Positions 1 to 8,304 of a DNA stretch of 64,000 nt are shown here, in pieces (positions within the stretch are counted from its first letter, which is position 1; each line of letters starts with the position of its first letter). The stretch is from Collinsella aerofaciens (GTDB lineage Bacteria > Actinomycetota > Coriobacteriia > Coriobacteriales > Coriobacteriaceae). The position numbers were made by a program, and so were the translations under genes. The notes under the pieces were generated by a model that saw nothing but the letters and a program-made list of their open reading frames with translations, was not told the origin of the DNA and did no database searches. The stretch covers positions 4,571 to 68,570 of the forward strand of contig NZ_JAQLFJ010000004.1 in assembly GCF_028206795.1 (NCBI RefSeq), in the 5' to 3' direction.

Positions 1-2
1 TT

Positions 3-860
3 AACGTCTTGATCGCACAGGGCATTATCGGCATCGAGGGCAATCCGCAACTGTGGCTGCGCGCCGTTTCTTGGGTCATCTTCACTGCCGTCGGTATCGC
101 ATGGGCCATGCGCTACGCCATGCGCGTCAAGAAAAACCCCGAGTCGTCCATTACGTACGAGGACGATAAGCTCAAGCGTATCGAGTTTTCCGTGACCGAT
201 GCCTCCATCGAGGAAGAGTTCACTATCCGTCAGAAGCTCGTGCTTATCGATTTTGCTTGCGGTATGGGCATTATCGTCTGGGGTCTTGTTACCCAGGGTT
301 GGTACATGAATGAGATTTCCGCCGTGTTCCTTGGCATGGGCTTGCTTGCCGGTATCCTGGGCGGTCTTGACCAGCAGACGATCGCCGAGGAGTTCGTTAA
401 AGGTCTCGCCGACTTTGCGTACGCCGCCATCGTTATCGGTATCGCTCGCGGTATTCTGGTCATCGCCGAGGGCGGCATGATCATCGACACCATTCTCCAG
501 GCGCTCGCTACTGCGCTCGCCGGTGCACCCGCCGCCGTCTACACCACGTTTATGTATATCGTCCTTGGCCTGCTCTCTTTGCTGGTTCCCTCGAGTTCTG
601 GCCTGGCGGCGCTCACCATGCCCGTTATGGGCCCCCTGACCGAGCTCATGGGCCTCAATCCCGAGGCGGCCGTCACCGCGCTCCAGTTTGCCAACCAGAC
701 CATCAACACCATCAGCCCCGTGGCGGGCATGACGGTCGCCGGTCTTGCCGTGGCTAGGATTTCGTTTGGCCAATGGTGGAAGACCATTTGGAAGTTCTTC
801 ATTTTCATGGTCGTCTTTGGCCTGATCGTAACGGCAATCTCTGGCATGCTTCCGGTGTAG
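3..860 (+). CDS. YfcC-family membrane carrier, C-terminal part (5' end outside window)
   Basis: The frame is open to the left edge, so the true start lies outside; about 285 codons remain. The visible part has a hydrophilic loop near residues 40-80 and then six or so hydrophobic segments. It includes the motif PSSSGLAALTMPVMGPL and, near the end, an NQTINTISPVAGM stretch, both typical of the YfcC/DcuC superfamily (PF03606). Members carry dicarboxylates, amino acids or small peptides; the substrate cannot be read here. It ends 9 nt before the amidohydrolase gene and heads a same-strand cluster for sugar-amine breakdown, so it is the likely uptake system for that substrate (inference). Confidence 0.8.
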   Translation, partial: NVLIAQGIIGIEGNPQLWLRAVSWVIFTAVGIAWAMRYAMRVKKNPESSITYEDDKLKRIEFSVTDASIEEEFTIRQKLVLIDFACGMGIIVWGLVTQGWYMNEISAVFLGMGLLAGILGGLDQQTIAEEFVKGLADFAYAAIVIGIARGILVIAEGGMIIDTILQALATALAGAPAAVYTTFMYIVLGLLSLLVPSSSGLAALTMPVMGPLTELMGLNPEAAVTALQFANQTINTISPVAGMTVAGLAVARISFGQWWKTIWKFFIFMVVFGLIVTAISGMLPV

Positions 861-869
861 GTGGTTGTG

Positions 870-2453
870 ATGTCTGATCGTTTGACGGTCCTGACGTCTA
901 GGAGCGTCTTTACCGGTACGGGAGACCTGCCGTTTGAAGGTTTCGTAGCGGTCCGTGGCAATCGAATTGAGGCTGTTGGCACCAAGTGTGAGGTAGCTTC
1001 GTATTTGACCCAGGCGGACGAGGTAGTTGACCTGGGCGACCGCACTGTCATGCCTGGCCTGATCGATGTGCATACCTTCTATACGGGCTGGGCGCTGCGG
1101 ACGTTGGGGTCTGATCTGTCCGGCGTCGCTGATGCCAAAGAGGCCGTGTCGCTCTTGCGTGCATGGAAAGATGATCATCCGGATTGCGCGGCGGCTTTTG
1201 GCCACAACCTGCCCGAAACGTTGGCATCGGATGCCGAGAACGCAAATACAGCAGCTGCGTTTGACGAGTGTTTTGGTGATATCCCCGTCGTCTGCTTTAC
1301 ACCGGGAGCGGAGACCTGCGTTCTCAATGCTGCTGCCAGTGCGCGATACGGCTTTACACCCCAGGCGTGCTATGCCGAGAAGATCTGGCGCATGATGAGC
1401 GATTTCCTCGCGCTGCCCGAGGTGCGTGCCGGGTATTCGGACTACATGAGCATGCTTAACGAGCGCGGCGTTACCGCCATCAAGGAGATGGCGTTTGATG
1501 ACTACTACGGCTTTGCCGACGAAATGGCTCGCCGTGAGGAATCTGGCGAGCTGACGGTTCGCGTCTCTATGATGTCGCAGCCGGTGGGTGCCGGTGCAAA
1601 TCTGGCATATGCTCGCGAGGCACGAGAGCGCTTCCGGGGACCGTTCGTTCGTTTTTCTGGCTTCAACCGTATGACCGATCGCGGCGTATGGGCGGGGCTT
1701 GCCGAGATGATTGACCCCTATGAGGACTCGGCCGATGCGGGCGCTGCCGGCAAGACGGTCGTCGAGGAGCCCGAGTGGGATCTGATTGAGAACGAGCTGC
1801 GTGCAGTTGATGCTGACGGCTTCCGATATTCCTTGCATTGCCAGGGCGATGGCGCCGTTCGTCGCACCGTGGCGCTCTATGCCTCGCTGCCTCGAGACGA
1901 GCATGGACGGATGCTTCGCCGCCATGCGATTACCGATCTCGAGAACTCTGACCCGACCGATCTTGTCGAGTTTGGCAAGTTAGGTGGAATTTGCGAGGTC
2001 TATCCGCAGATTCTGACGCTGGACCGGCGCGAGGATTGCCTGTCGATGATGCGTCGACAAATTGGCGAGACGCGACTTTTGCACAGCTGGAATCGCCGCG
2101 GCATGGAAGATTCCGGATGCACGGTGTGCTGTGGCACGGATTTGCCGCTGTTGATTCCGAGCCTGGGCGAGTCAATCTACAGTGCGTGCGGCGGATACTT
2201 CGACGACGGGCTGCCCGTGAATGAGGCCAACGCGCTGACGCTTGTCGAGCTCTTGCGCGCTTGGACTGCCGGGGGCGCGTACGACCTGATGCGCGAAGAC
2301 GAGCTGGGTACGCTCGAGGTCGGCAAGCTTGCCGATATCTGCGTGCTCGATCGGGACGTGTTCGACCTCGATTATCGCGACGCACGCGATCTATCGGTTG
2401 ATATGACGATGTCGGACGGACAAATCGTGTTCGATCGAAATAAGGAGGCATAA
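870..2453 (+). CDS. Amidohydrolase-family protein (YtcJ / Amidohydro_3 type)
   Basis: A 527-residue cytosolic TIM-barrel amidohydrolase of the YtcJ type (PF07969). It has the N-terminal beta-sandwich strand ending PGLID, a YSLHCQGDGA motif in the middle (normally a metal or substrate His) and the C-terminal LGTLEVGKLADICVLD typical of the family. The usual HxH metal motif after PGxID reads HTF, so one metal ligand is replaced; CGTDLPLL near residue 430 keeps the late Asp. ATG at 870 was chosen because AGGTGG lies 6 nt upstream; GTG at 861 is possible. It sits between the carrier and the FrlC-like gene. Substrate unknown; a deacylase of a conjugated sugar-amine is one guess. Confidence 0.8.
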   Translation: MSDRLTVLTSRSVFTGTGDLPFEGFVAVRGNRIEAVGTKCEVASYLTQADEVVDLGDRTVMPGLIDVHTFYTGWALRTLGSDLSGVADAKEAVSLLRAWKDDHPDCAAAFGHNLPETLASDAENANTAAAFDECFGDIPVVCFTPGAETCVLNAAASARYGFTPQACYAEKIWRMMSDFLALPEVRAGYSDYMSMLNERGVTAIKEMAFDDYYGFADEMARREESGELTVRVSMMSQPVGAGANLAYAREARERFRGPFVRFSGFNRMTDRGVWAGLAEMIDPYEDSADAGAAGKTVVEEPEWDLIENELRAVDADGFRYSLHCQGDGAVRRTVALYASLPRDEHGRMLRRHAITDLENSDPTDLVEFGKLGGICEVYPQILTLDRREDCLSMMRRQIGETRLLHSWNRRGMEDSGCTVCCGTDLPLLIPSLGESIYSACGGYFDDGLPVNEANALTLVELLRAWTAGGAYDLMREDELGTLEVGKLADICVLDRDVFDLDYRDARDLSVDMTMSDGQIVFDRNKEA

Positions 2454-2454
2454 G

Positions 2455-3306
2455 ATGTCTGAATCCAAACCGACGCTGCGCCGCGAACAGATTGCGGGCA
2501 TGAATATCCACTACATCATGTGGTCGCTCGATTACTTCCTTGATGTGCAGCAGCGTTTGGGCTTTGAGTCCATTGAGCTGTGGTGTGCGGAGCCGCATGT
2601 GACGCTCGACCACACGGGCTACTTTGAGGCTGAGGTCCTGGCGAAAAAGGCTGCAGACCGTGGGCTTAGGTATCGTACTCTGTGTCCCGAGAATGTTGTC
2701 TATCCTTGGCAGTACTGCGCACGCAAGCCGCTGCATGAACAGCGCAGCCTGGCGTACTTTAAGCACGGCATTGAGCTTGCCGAGGTACTTGAGTGCGACC
2801 GTATGTCCGTCAACTCGGGCTGGGGCGACTGGGACGAGGACCGCGAGGAAGCCTGGAAGCGCAGCCGCGAGCATTTGTCCATTCTGGCGGAGTATGCCGG
2901 CGAGCACGGTCTGGTGCTTACGATGGAAAGCCTGCGTCCCGAGGAGAGCAACCTTGTGACGACGGTTTCCGATGCGAAGCGCATGATTGACGAGGTCGCG
3001 AGCCCGTACTTACAGCCCATGGTTGATACAACCGCGATGGGCGTTGCAGGCGAGACGCTTGAGGACTGGTTTGCCGCCTTTGGTGATGGGGCAATTCACG
3101 AGATGCACTTTATCGACGGCGACCCGTATGGCCATCTGGTGTGGGGCGATGGCAAGCACGATATGGACGCCTTCGTCGCCACACTCAACGCCCATGGTTT
3201 CGACGGTATGCTGGGCCAGGAAATCACGGACGGCCGTTACTACGATGACCCGGCGGCGGCAGATGCCAAGAACATGGCCGCATTCGAGAAATATCTGATT
3301 GACTAA
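2455..3306 (+). CDS. FrlC-like sugar epimerase/isomerase (AP-endonuclease-2 TIM barrel)
   Basis: A 283-residue protein of the xylose-isomerase-like TIM-barrel family (PF01261). Metal-site residues are visible: E in LTMESLRPEESN, the D of QPMVDT, H in MHFIDGDPYGH, and E in GQEITDG. Its layout resembles FrlC, the fructoselysine 3-epimerase that turns psicoselysine into fructoselysine. Neighbours support this: FrlB-like and FrlD-like genes follow. The start ATG is preceded by AAGGAGG at an ideal distance, only 1 nt after the previous stop. The exact sugar cannot be told from sequence; a tagaturonate or inosose epimerase would look similar. Confidence 0.8.
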   Translation: MSESKPTLRREQIAGMNIHYIMWSLDYFLDVQQRLGFESIELWCAEPHVTLDHTGYFEAEVLAKKAADRGLRYRTLCPENVVYPWQYCARKPLHEQRSLAYFKHGIELAEVLECDRMSVNSGWGDWDEDREEAWKRSREHLSILAEYAGEHGLVLTMESLRPEESNLVTTVSDAKRMIDEVASPYLQPMVDTTAMGVAGETLEDWFAAFGDGAIHEMHFIDGDPYGHLVWGDGKHDMDAFVATLNAHGFDGMLGQEITDGRYYDDPAAADAKNMAAFEKYLID

Positions 3307-3368
3307 AACAACTATCGGCCACGCAGCCAACGTTATTGATTGCGGACCAAACAAGAAAGGAACTGGAT

Positions 3369-4337
3369 ATGAACGCACACGATCTGATCAAAGAGGCAAT
3401 TGCCGAGAAGGGCAAGTTCGACAGCGTCTACTGGATTGCTTGCGGTGGCTCCATGATCGATTTGATCCCGGCTCATGAGCTTCTGCAGCGCGAGGCAACC
3501 ACCTTCACTTCGTATATCTATACGGCTCGCGAGTTTGATATCATGCGTCCGCGTCGTCTGGGCGAGAAGTCCCTGGTCATCGCCTGTAGCCACAGTGGCA
3601 ACACTCCCGAGGTCGTCGAGGGCTGCGAGATTGCCCTTGCTGCCGGCGCTACGGTGATCGCCCAGACCGACAACGCTGGATCTAAGATCGACTCCGGCAA
3701 GTGGACCACGTGGGTCTACCCGTGGGGCGAGGGCGTGCCGCAGGCCGAGGTCCCCGCTGGTATTTCGCTGTCGCTTGCGGCAGAGCTGCTCGATCAGCAG
3801 GAGGGCTACGCCGATCTTGCCGATATGTATGCCGGTATCGCCGAGATGGATAAGATTCTTCCCCCGGCACGCGAGAAGGTAAATGCCGAGCTGGGCGATC
3901 GCTTTGCCAAGCTTTGCCAGGAGCACGAATTCTTCTATATTCTGGGCAGCGGTCCCAACTTTAGCCAGACCTACGGTTTCGCTATCTGCTCTCTTATGGA
4001 GATGCAGTGGCAGCACTGCAGCTACATCCACTCTGCCGAGTACTTCCATGGCCCCTTCGAAGCTACTCAGGATGGCGTTTTTTACTTCCTGCAGATGGGC
4101 TCCAGCGAGTGCCGTGCTATGGACGAGCGCGCCCTGGCGTTCCTTAAGACGCATACCGATACGCTGATGGTGCTCGATGCCAAGGAGTACGGTATGGAAT
4201 CCGTGCCGGCGAGCGTCCGTGCCTATCTGGACCCGGTGCTGTTCTACGCCATGAACTGCGAGCTGCGTGCTGCACGCGGCAAGGTGTTTGATCACGATCC
4301 CGATTTCCGTCGCTATATGGGTGTTGTCGAGTACTAG
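3369..4337 (+). CDS. frlB: FrlB-like SIS-domain deglycase (fructoselysine-6-phosphate deglycase family)
   Basis: A 322-residue protein with two SIS (sugar isomerase) domains, close in length to E. coli FrlB (340). Visible FrlB-like features are the CGGSMID start of domain 1, SHSGNTPEVVEG (phosphate loop), SAEYFHGPFEA (FrlB has the equivalent SGEFRHGP) and the C-terminal GVVEY. FrlB cleaves fructoselysine 6-phosphate to glucose 6-phosphate and lysine. ATG 3369 is set by AAGAAAGG 8 nt upstream; a longer reading from 3336 lacks a good ribosome site. It lies 14 nt before the FrlD-like kinase, as in frl operons. The amine part of the substrate is unknown. Confidence 0.85.
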   Translation: MNAHDLIKEAIAEKGKFDSVYWIACGGSMIDLIPAHELLQREATTFTSYIYTAREFDIMRPRRLGEKSLVIACSHSGNTPEVVEGCEIALAAGATVIAQTDNAGSKIDSGKWTTWVYPWGEGVPQAEVPAGISLSLAAELLDQQEGYADLADMYAGIAEMDKILPPAREKVNAELGDRFAKLCQEHEFFYILGSGPNFSQTYGFAICSLMEMQWQHCSYIHSAEYFHGPFEATQDGVFYFLQMGSSECRAMDERALAFLKTHTDTLMVLDAKEYGMESVPASVRAYLDPVLFYAMNCELRAARGKVFDHDPDFRRYMGVVEY

Positions 4338-4351
4338 AAGGGACAAAGGCC

Positions 4352-5215
4352 ATGGCATTTAACGTTAACGCGCTCGGATTTGGCGACAACGTCGTCGATC
4401 GCTACGAGCATATCCATACCATGTATCCTGGCGGCAATGCGGTGAACTTCGCCGTTTATGCCAAGAAATGCGGTGCCGCACGCTCCGCATACATGGGCAT
4501 TTTTGGCAATGACGCCGCTGCAGAGCATGTCATTGCAAGCCTCGAGGATGAGGGTATCGAGCTTGACAAGTGCGAGCAGATGATTGGCGAGAACGGAGCG
4601 GCTCGCGTGACCGTCGTTGACGGTGACCGTGTCTTCCTTGGCTCCAACGAGGGCGGTATCCGTGGCGATGCGCGCTATGTCCTCGATCGCTTTGACCTTG
4701 CGTACATGAAGCAGTTCGATGTGGTTCATTCGGGCAACTATTGCTTTACCGAGCGCGAGCTGCCCAAGCTGAAGGCTGCGGGCGTTACGGTCTCTTTTGA
4801 CTTTTCGGACGACTCCACCGACGAGTACTACGAGCAGATTGCGCCCTACGTCGATTTTGCTTTCTTTAGTGCGGCGGATGCCGCGAGTGAGGACGAGATT
4901 CGCGAGCGTCTGGCATGGGTGAAGGGCCTGGGTCCGCTTTTTGTGTCGGCTACGGCGGGCGCCGAGGGCTGCATTGCTTACGACGGCGAGCGTTATTACC
5001 GCCAGCTGGCTAAACCGGTAACGGACATGAAGGACACCATGGGAGCGGGCGACTCGTTCCTCACCTCGTTTTTGATGTGCTATCTCGATTCCGCCAAGCG
5101 TGGCGAGGATGGCGCCGAGGCCATCGAGCGCGCGCTCGACTTTGCTGCCGGGTTTGCCTCGACCGTGTGCGGCATGGAAGGTTCTTGGGGCCACGGAGCA
5201 CCAATCGTCGAATAG
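4352..5215 (+). CDS. frlD: FrlD-like PfkB-family sugar kinase
   Basis: A 287-residue PfkB/ribokinase-family kinase. The N-terminus GFGDNVVDRY, followed by YPGGNAVNFAVY, closely matches FrlD (fructoselysine 6-kinase), and the anion-hole/catalytic motif DTMGAGDSFLTSF is near residue 230. FrlD phosphorylates the Amadori compound before FrlB cleaves it; here the genes lie in the order deglycase then kinase. The ATG follows AAGGACAAAGG-type purines, 14 nt after the frlB stop. A second, shorter homologue follows downstream. Confidence 0.82.
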   Translation: MAFNVNALGFGDNVVDRYEHIHTMYPGGNAVNFAVYAKKCGAARSAYMGIFGNDAAAEHVIASLEDEGIELDKCEQMIGENGAARVTVVDGDRVFLGSNEGGIRGDARYVLDRFDLAYMKQFDVVHSGNYCFTERELPKLKAAGVTVSFDFSDDSTDEYYEQIAPYVDFAFFSAADAASEDEIRERLAWVKGLGPLFVSATAGAEGCIAYDGERYYRQLAKPVTDMKDTMGAGDSFLTSFLMCYLDSAKRGEDGAEAIERALDFAAGFASTVCGMEGSWGHGAPIVE

Positions 5216-5285
5216 CTTAAGAAAGCGTACGGCGGTCTGGCTATGAGGCCTTGGACAGCCGATGCAAAACAATAAGCGAAACGCG

Positions 5286-5319
5286 AAAAGGGGGCTCGCC
5301 ATGTGGTGGGTCCCCTTTT
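5286..5319 (+). other. Intra-cluster hairpin between the two PfkB kinases
   Basis: AAAAGGGG (5286-5293) can pair with CCCCTTTT (5312-5319) across an 18 nt loop. The right arm ends in a T4 run. It lies in the longest gap of the cluster (121 nt), just before the second kinase's ribosome site, so it could be a weak terminator or a processing/stability hairpin that divides the operon. Confidence 0.5.
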
Positions 5320-5336
5320 GAACATTGGAGAAGACC

Positions 5337-6137
5337 ATGGGTATTAAAGCGTGCGCGGCTGGTTTTTGCTGTGCGGACGTCTATCAAAACATCGGCGTGT
5401 TCTATCCGACTGGTAATGGCATTGACTGGGGTATCCATCTTGCACGAATGGGCGTTTCGGTATCCGCTGTGTCGGTTGTCGGCAAGGACGAGTACGGAGA
5501 CAAGATGAGGGAGGCGCTGGCCGCCGAGGGGTTCGATATCTCACATCTGCGGGTGGAGGATGGCGACACCTCGGTGATGCTCATGGCGTTGAAAGACGGC
5601 GTCGATCGCGTACATCTCGAGGCAATCGATGGCGTAATGGAGACATATCGACCGAATGAAGATGACCGGGCGTTTATCCTAGAACATGACATCATTCACA
5701 CCGACCTGTTTGGCAATTGTTTGGACCTCCTGCCCGAATGGCATGATGCGGGCAAGACGGTGGTTATGGACTTCTCGGTGTTCAGCCAGGATCCCGAATA
5801 TGCCTGCGAGAACCATTTTCCCTACGTTGACTATGCGTTCATGTCGTTTGAAGAGGACACTCCGGAGCTACGAGATTGGGTACGCCACGTGCAGGGATTG
5901 GGACCGCGCGTTGCGGTTGCCACGCTTGGCGAGAAGGGAAGCATTGCCTATGACGGTGAGCGCTTCTATGAGTGTGGGATCGTACCGGCGGAGAAGGTCG
6001 TTAACACCGTGGGCGCCGGTGACTCGTATATCGCCGGGTTTACCAAGGGCGTGATTGATGGCCTTGATATTCCGGCGTGTATGAGGGCGGGCGCTGAGCT
6101 GTCGTCCCGAGTGATTGGTTCGTTTGAGCCGTACTAG
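5337..6137 (+). CDS. Second FrlD-like PfkB-family sugar kinase
   Basis: A 266-residue PfkB-fold kinase related to the gene at 4352. Shared blocks include IAYDGERFY before the catalytic motif NTVGAGDSYIAGF, and the PYVDYAFMSF region. It lacks the GGNAVN block of true FrlD (it has TGNGIDWGIHLARMG), so its sugar specificity probably differs. ATG 5337 is favoured over TTG 5325 because GGAG lies 6 nt upstream. A second kinase in the same cluster suggests two phosphorylatable substrates, or one substrate with two steps. Confidence 0.8.
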   Translation: MGIKACAAGFCCADVYQNIGVFYPTGNGIDWGIHLARMGVSVSAVSVVGKDEYGDKMREALAAEGFDISHLRVEDGDTSVMLMALKDGVDRVHLEAIDGVMETYRPNEDDRAFILEHDIIHTDLFGNCLDLLPEWHDAGKTVVMDFSVFSQDPEYACENHFPYVDYAFMSFEEDTPELRDWVRHVQGLGPRVAVATLGEKGSIAYDGERFYECGIVPAEKVVNTVGAGDSYIAGFTKGVIDGLDIPACMRAGAELSSRVIGSFEPY

Positions 6138-6164
6138 GGTCAAATGCCTGGAAAGGAGTACGAA

Positions 6165-7025
6165 ATGGTTATCGACATGTTGGTCCATCCTATGCTCTAC
6201 GGCGAGATCTGTACGCCGGGTGATGAGCCTGATGGATTCGGTTTTTGGTCACGAGAATTTGGTATGGGGCATATGGGCCCCATGGATTGGGATGAGCTTC
6301 AAGTCGAGATGGACGTCTGCGACGTGCGAAAGAGCGTGCTCATGCCGCTCGATGTAACCACGGCATGCGGAGGGCACTTTGGCACCAATGACCAGATTGC
6401 CATGCTGGTTGCCGCGCACCCCGATCGTCTGTGGGGATTTGCGAGCGTAGACCCGCAGGTGAGCGGTGCCGCAGACGAATTGGAGCGCGCCTTTACCGAG
6501 TTGGGGGCAAAGGGGCTTTGCCTGCATCCGGCAAAGCAGGGTTTTGCCCCCGATGATGCTGTGGCCGAGCCGCTTTACGAGCTGTGCGAGCGCTATAACA
6601 AGCCGGTGGTTTTCCATGCCGGTATGTCTTGGGAGCCGGGCGCAGAGCTCTCGCGCAGTAACCCGCTTGCATTTGAACACACAATCGCAACGCATCCAAA
6701 TGTGCGTTTTAGTTTGACCCACTTTGGCTGGCCCTGGGTGCGCGAGACCGTGGCGATGCTGCTCAAGTATCCCAACTGCTACACGGACACCTCTATCACT
6801 TACATCGATTCGCCCGAGGAGATGATGCAGCGTCTTTTCACGGTCGATATGGGACCGCTGTGGTATGAGCGCGCGCTATCGCATCAAGTGATGTTCGCCA
6901 GCAATACGCCGCGCTTCCGTGCGTTCAAACTCAAGCGGGCGCTCGATACCGTGCCGATGCGCGATGATGCGCGAGAAAGGCTCTACTGGGGTAATGCCCT
7001 GCGTTTTCTTGAAGGGGATGAGTGA
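6165..7025 (+). CDS. Amidohydrolase-2-family TIM-barrel protein with altered metal motif
   Basis: A 286-residue member of the ACMSD/amidohydrolase-2 group (PF04909). Recognisable are KPVVFHAGMSWEPG (His), LTHFGWPWVRETV (His) and the ending YWGNALRFL. The N-terminal motif, normally DxHxH, is DMLVH, and the late catalytic Asp (usually GSDxP) is SNTPR. Two metal-site positions are thus changed, so it may use a different metal arrangement or be a lyase or binding protein. ATG 6165 follows AAAGGAG at good spacing. It lies between the second kinase and YjbQ. Confidence 0.75.
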   Translation: MVIDMLVHPMLYGEICTPGDEPDGFGFWSREFGMGHMGPMDWDELQVEMDVCDVRKSVLMPLDVTTACGGHFGTNDQIAMLVAAHPDRLWGFASVDPQVSGAADELERAFTELGAKGLCLHPAKQGFAPDDAVAEPLYELCERYNKPVVFHAGMSWEPGAELSRSNPLAFEHTIATHPNVRFSLTHFGWPWVRETVAMLLKYPNCYTDTSITYIDSPEEMMQRLFTVDMGPLWYERALSHQVMFASNTPRFRAFKLKRALDTVPMRDDARERLYWGNALRFLEGDE

Positions 7026-7027
7026 AC

Positions 7028-7456
7028 ATGGTGACGCTCGAGACATTGAGCTATCTATCGACTGCTCCGGACCAGTTCATCGATATTACCGAAGACGTGC
7101 ACGCTGCCATCGAACGCAGCTCGGTGACGAATGGCTTGGCAGCGATTATTTTGTCGCATACGACCTGTGGAATCGTGGTAAACGAGGGGCTGCCCTGTGT
7201 GGAGACGGATCTTATGGAGACGCTTGATCGCATCGCCCCACTCGATGCCCCCTATGCGCATGCACACTTCCTGCCGAGCTATGGAGCTACCGGCAACAAC
7301 TCCTGTGGGCATATCAAGAGCATGATTTGTGGAAACAGTTGCTTCTTTCCCGTCCAAGATGGCCACATCGTGTGCGGAGGTGCCCAGAACATCTATCTTG
7401 CGGAGTTTGACGGTCCGCAGAAGCGAAAAGTGTACGTCGAAGTGCTGGGGGAGTAA
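7028..7456 (+). CDS. YjbQ family protein (UPF0047)
   Basis: A 142-residue single-domain protein of the YjbQ/UPF0047 family (PF01894), the usual length. The conserved core is visible: SHTTCGIVVNEG, the NSCGHIKSMICGNS stretch where relatives usually carry NAxAHLK, and a C-terminal YLAEFDGPQKRKVYVEV. E. coli YjbQ has weak thiamine-phosphate synthase activity, but the family's true role is unsettled. ATG 7028 and GTG 7022 both sit behind AAGGGG; the gene overlaps or abuts the upstream stop, so it is translationally coupled. Its place in a sugar-amine cluster is unusual. Confidence 0.8.
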   Translation: MVTLETLSYLSTAPDQFIDITEDVHAAIERSSVTNGLAAIILSHTTCGIVVNEGLPCVETDLMETLDRIAPLDAPYAHAHFLPSYGATGNNSCGHIKSMICGNSCFFPVQDGHIVCGGAQNIYLAEFDGPQKRKVYVEVLGE

Positions 7457-7489
7457 CGTCCCTGCAATAACCCTATGAAGGAGCACGTT

Positions 7490-8299
7490 ATGTCGTTTCT
7501 AACTTCGATGTTCAAGACCGAAAAGCCGGTTATCGGAATGCTGCATCTGCGTCCTCTGCCGGGCGATCCACTGTATTACCCGGGCGGAAGCGTGTCACAG
7601 GTCGTGGAAGCCGCCAAGCGCGATCTCGAAGCGTTACAGCAGGGCGGTGTCGATGGCATTTTGATTACCAATGAGCTCTCGATGCCCTATGAGCAGCACG
7701 TTTCTCCCTCAACCCTTGCATCGATGGGCTATGTAATCGGGGCTCTGTCCCATGATATGTCGACCCCTTGGGGAGCTGAGGCTATTTACGATGGTGATGC
7801 CACAATCGAGCTGTGCGCTGCCGTTGATGCGCAGTTCACGCGCTGCAATTTTTGCGGTGCCTGGGCCGGTGATCTCGGGCTGATTAACCGAGATTTCGCT
7901 CACACCATGCGTCGCAAGGCGGCGCTGCGCTTGGACGACCTCAAGCTATTTCACTTCATCACGAGCGAGGGGGAGGTTTATCTCAACGACCGCACGACTG
8001 CGGACATTGCCGATTCACTTCTCTTTAATTGCCTACCGGATGCGATGGTCATCGGCGGTTCGGCTGCCGGTCGTGGCGCTTCGGGCGAGCTTGCCGATGA
8101 GGTCCGCGAGCGTGTTGGCGAAGTACCTGTGGTATGTGGCACCGGTTGTCGCGAAAATACCGTGGCTGACGTATTTGCTCACTACGATGGCGCGTTTGTC
8201 GGCACGTGCTTAAAGCGCGACGGAAAGCTAGATGCCCCGGTTGATGCTGAGCGGGTAGTTCGTTTTATGGCTGCCGCTCGTGCGGCGCGAGGGGAGTAG
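7490..8299 (+). CDS. BtpA/SgcQ family protein
   Basis: A 269-residue TIM-barrel protein of the BtpA family (PF03437). Diagnostic stretches are IGMLHLRPLPGDP at the N-terminus, GGVDGILITNE, and the C-terminal phosphate-binding part MVIGGSAAGRGAS plus CGTGCRENTV. E. coli SgcQ belongs to a sugar cluster; BtpA was first seen as a photosystem I assembly factor in cyanobacteria. In sugar-catabolic operons these proteins are thought to act on phosphorylated sugars or aldoses, but the reaction is unproven. ATG 7490 follows AAGGAG. It sits 5 nt before the FGGY kinase. Confidence 0.8.
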   Translation: MSFLTSMFKTEKPVIGMLHLRPLPGDPLYYPGGSVSQVVEAAKRDLEALQQGGVDGILITNELSMPYEQHVSPSTLASMGYVIGALSHDMSTPWGAEAIYDGDATIELCAAVDAQFTRCNFCGAWAGDLGLINRDFAHTMRRKAALRLDDLKLFHFITSEGEVYLNDRTTADIADSLLFNCLPDAMVIGGSAAGRGASGELADEVRERVGEVPVVCGTGCRENTVADVFAHYDGAFVGTCLKRDGKLDAPVDAERVVRFMAAARAARGE

Positions 8300-8304
8300 C
8301 ACCT

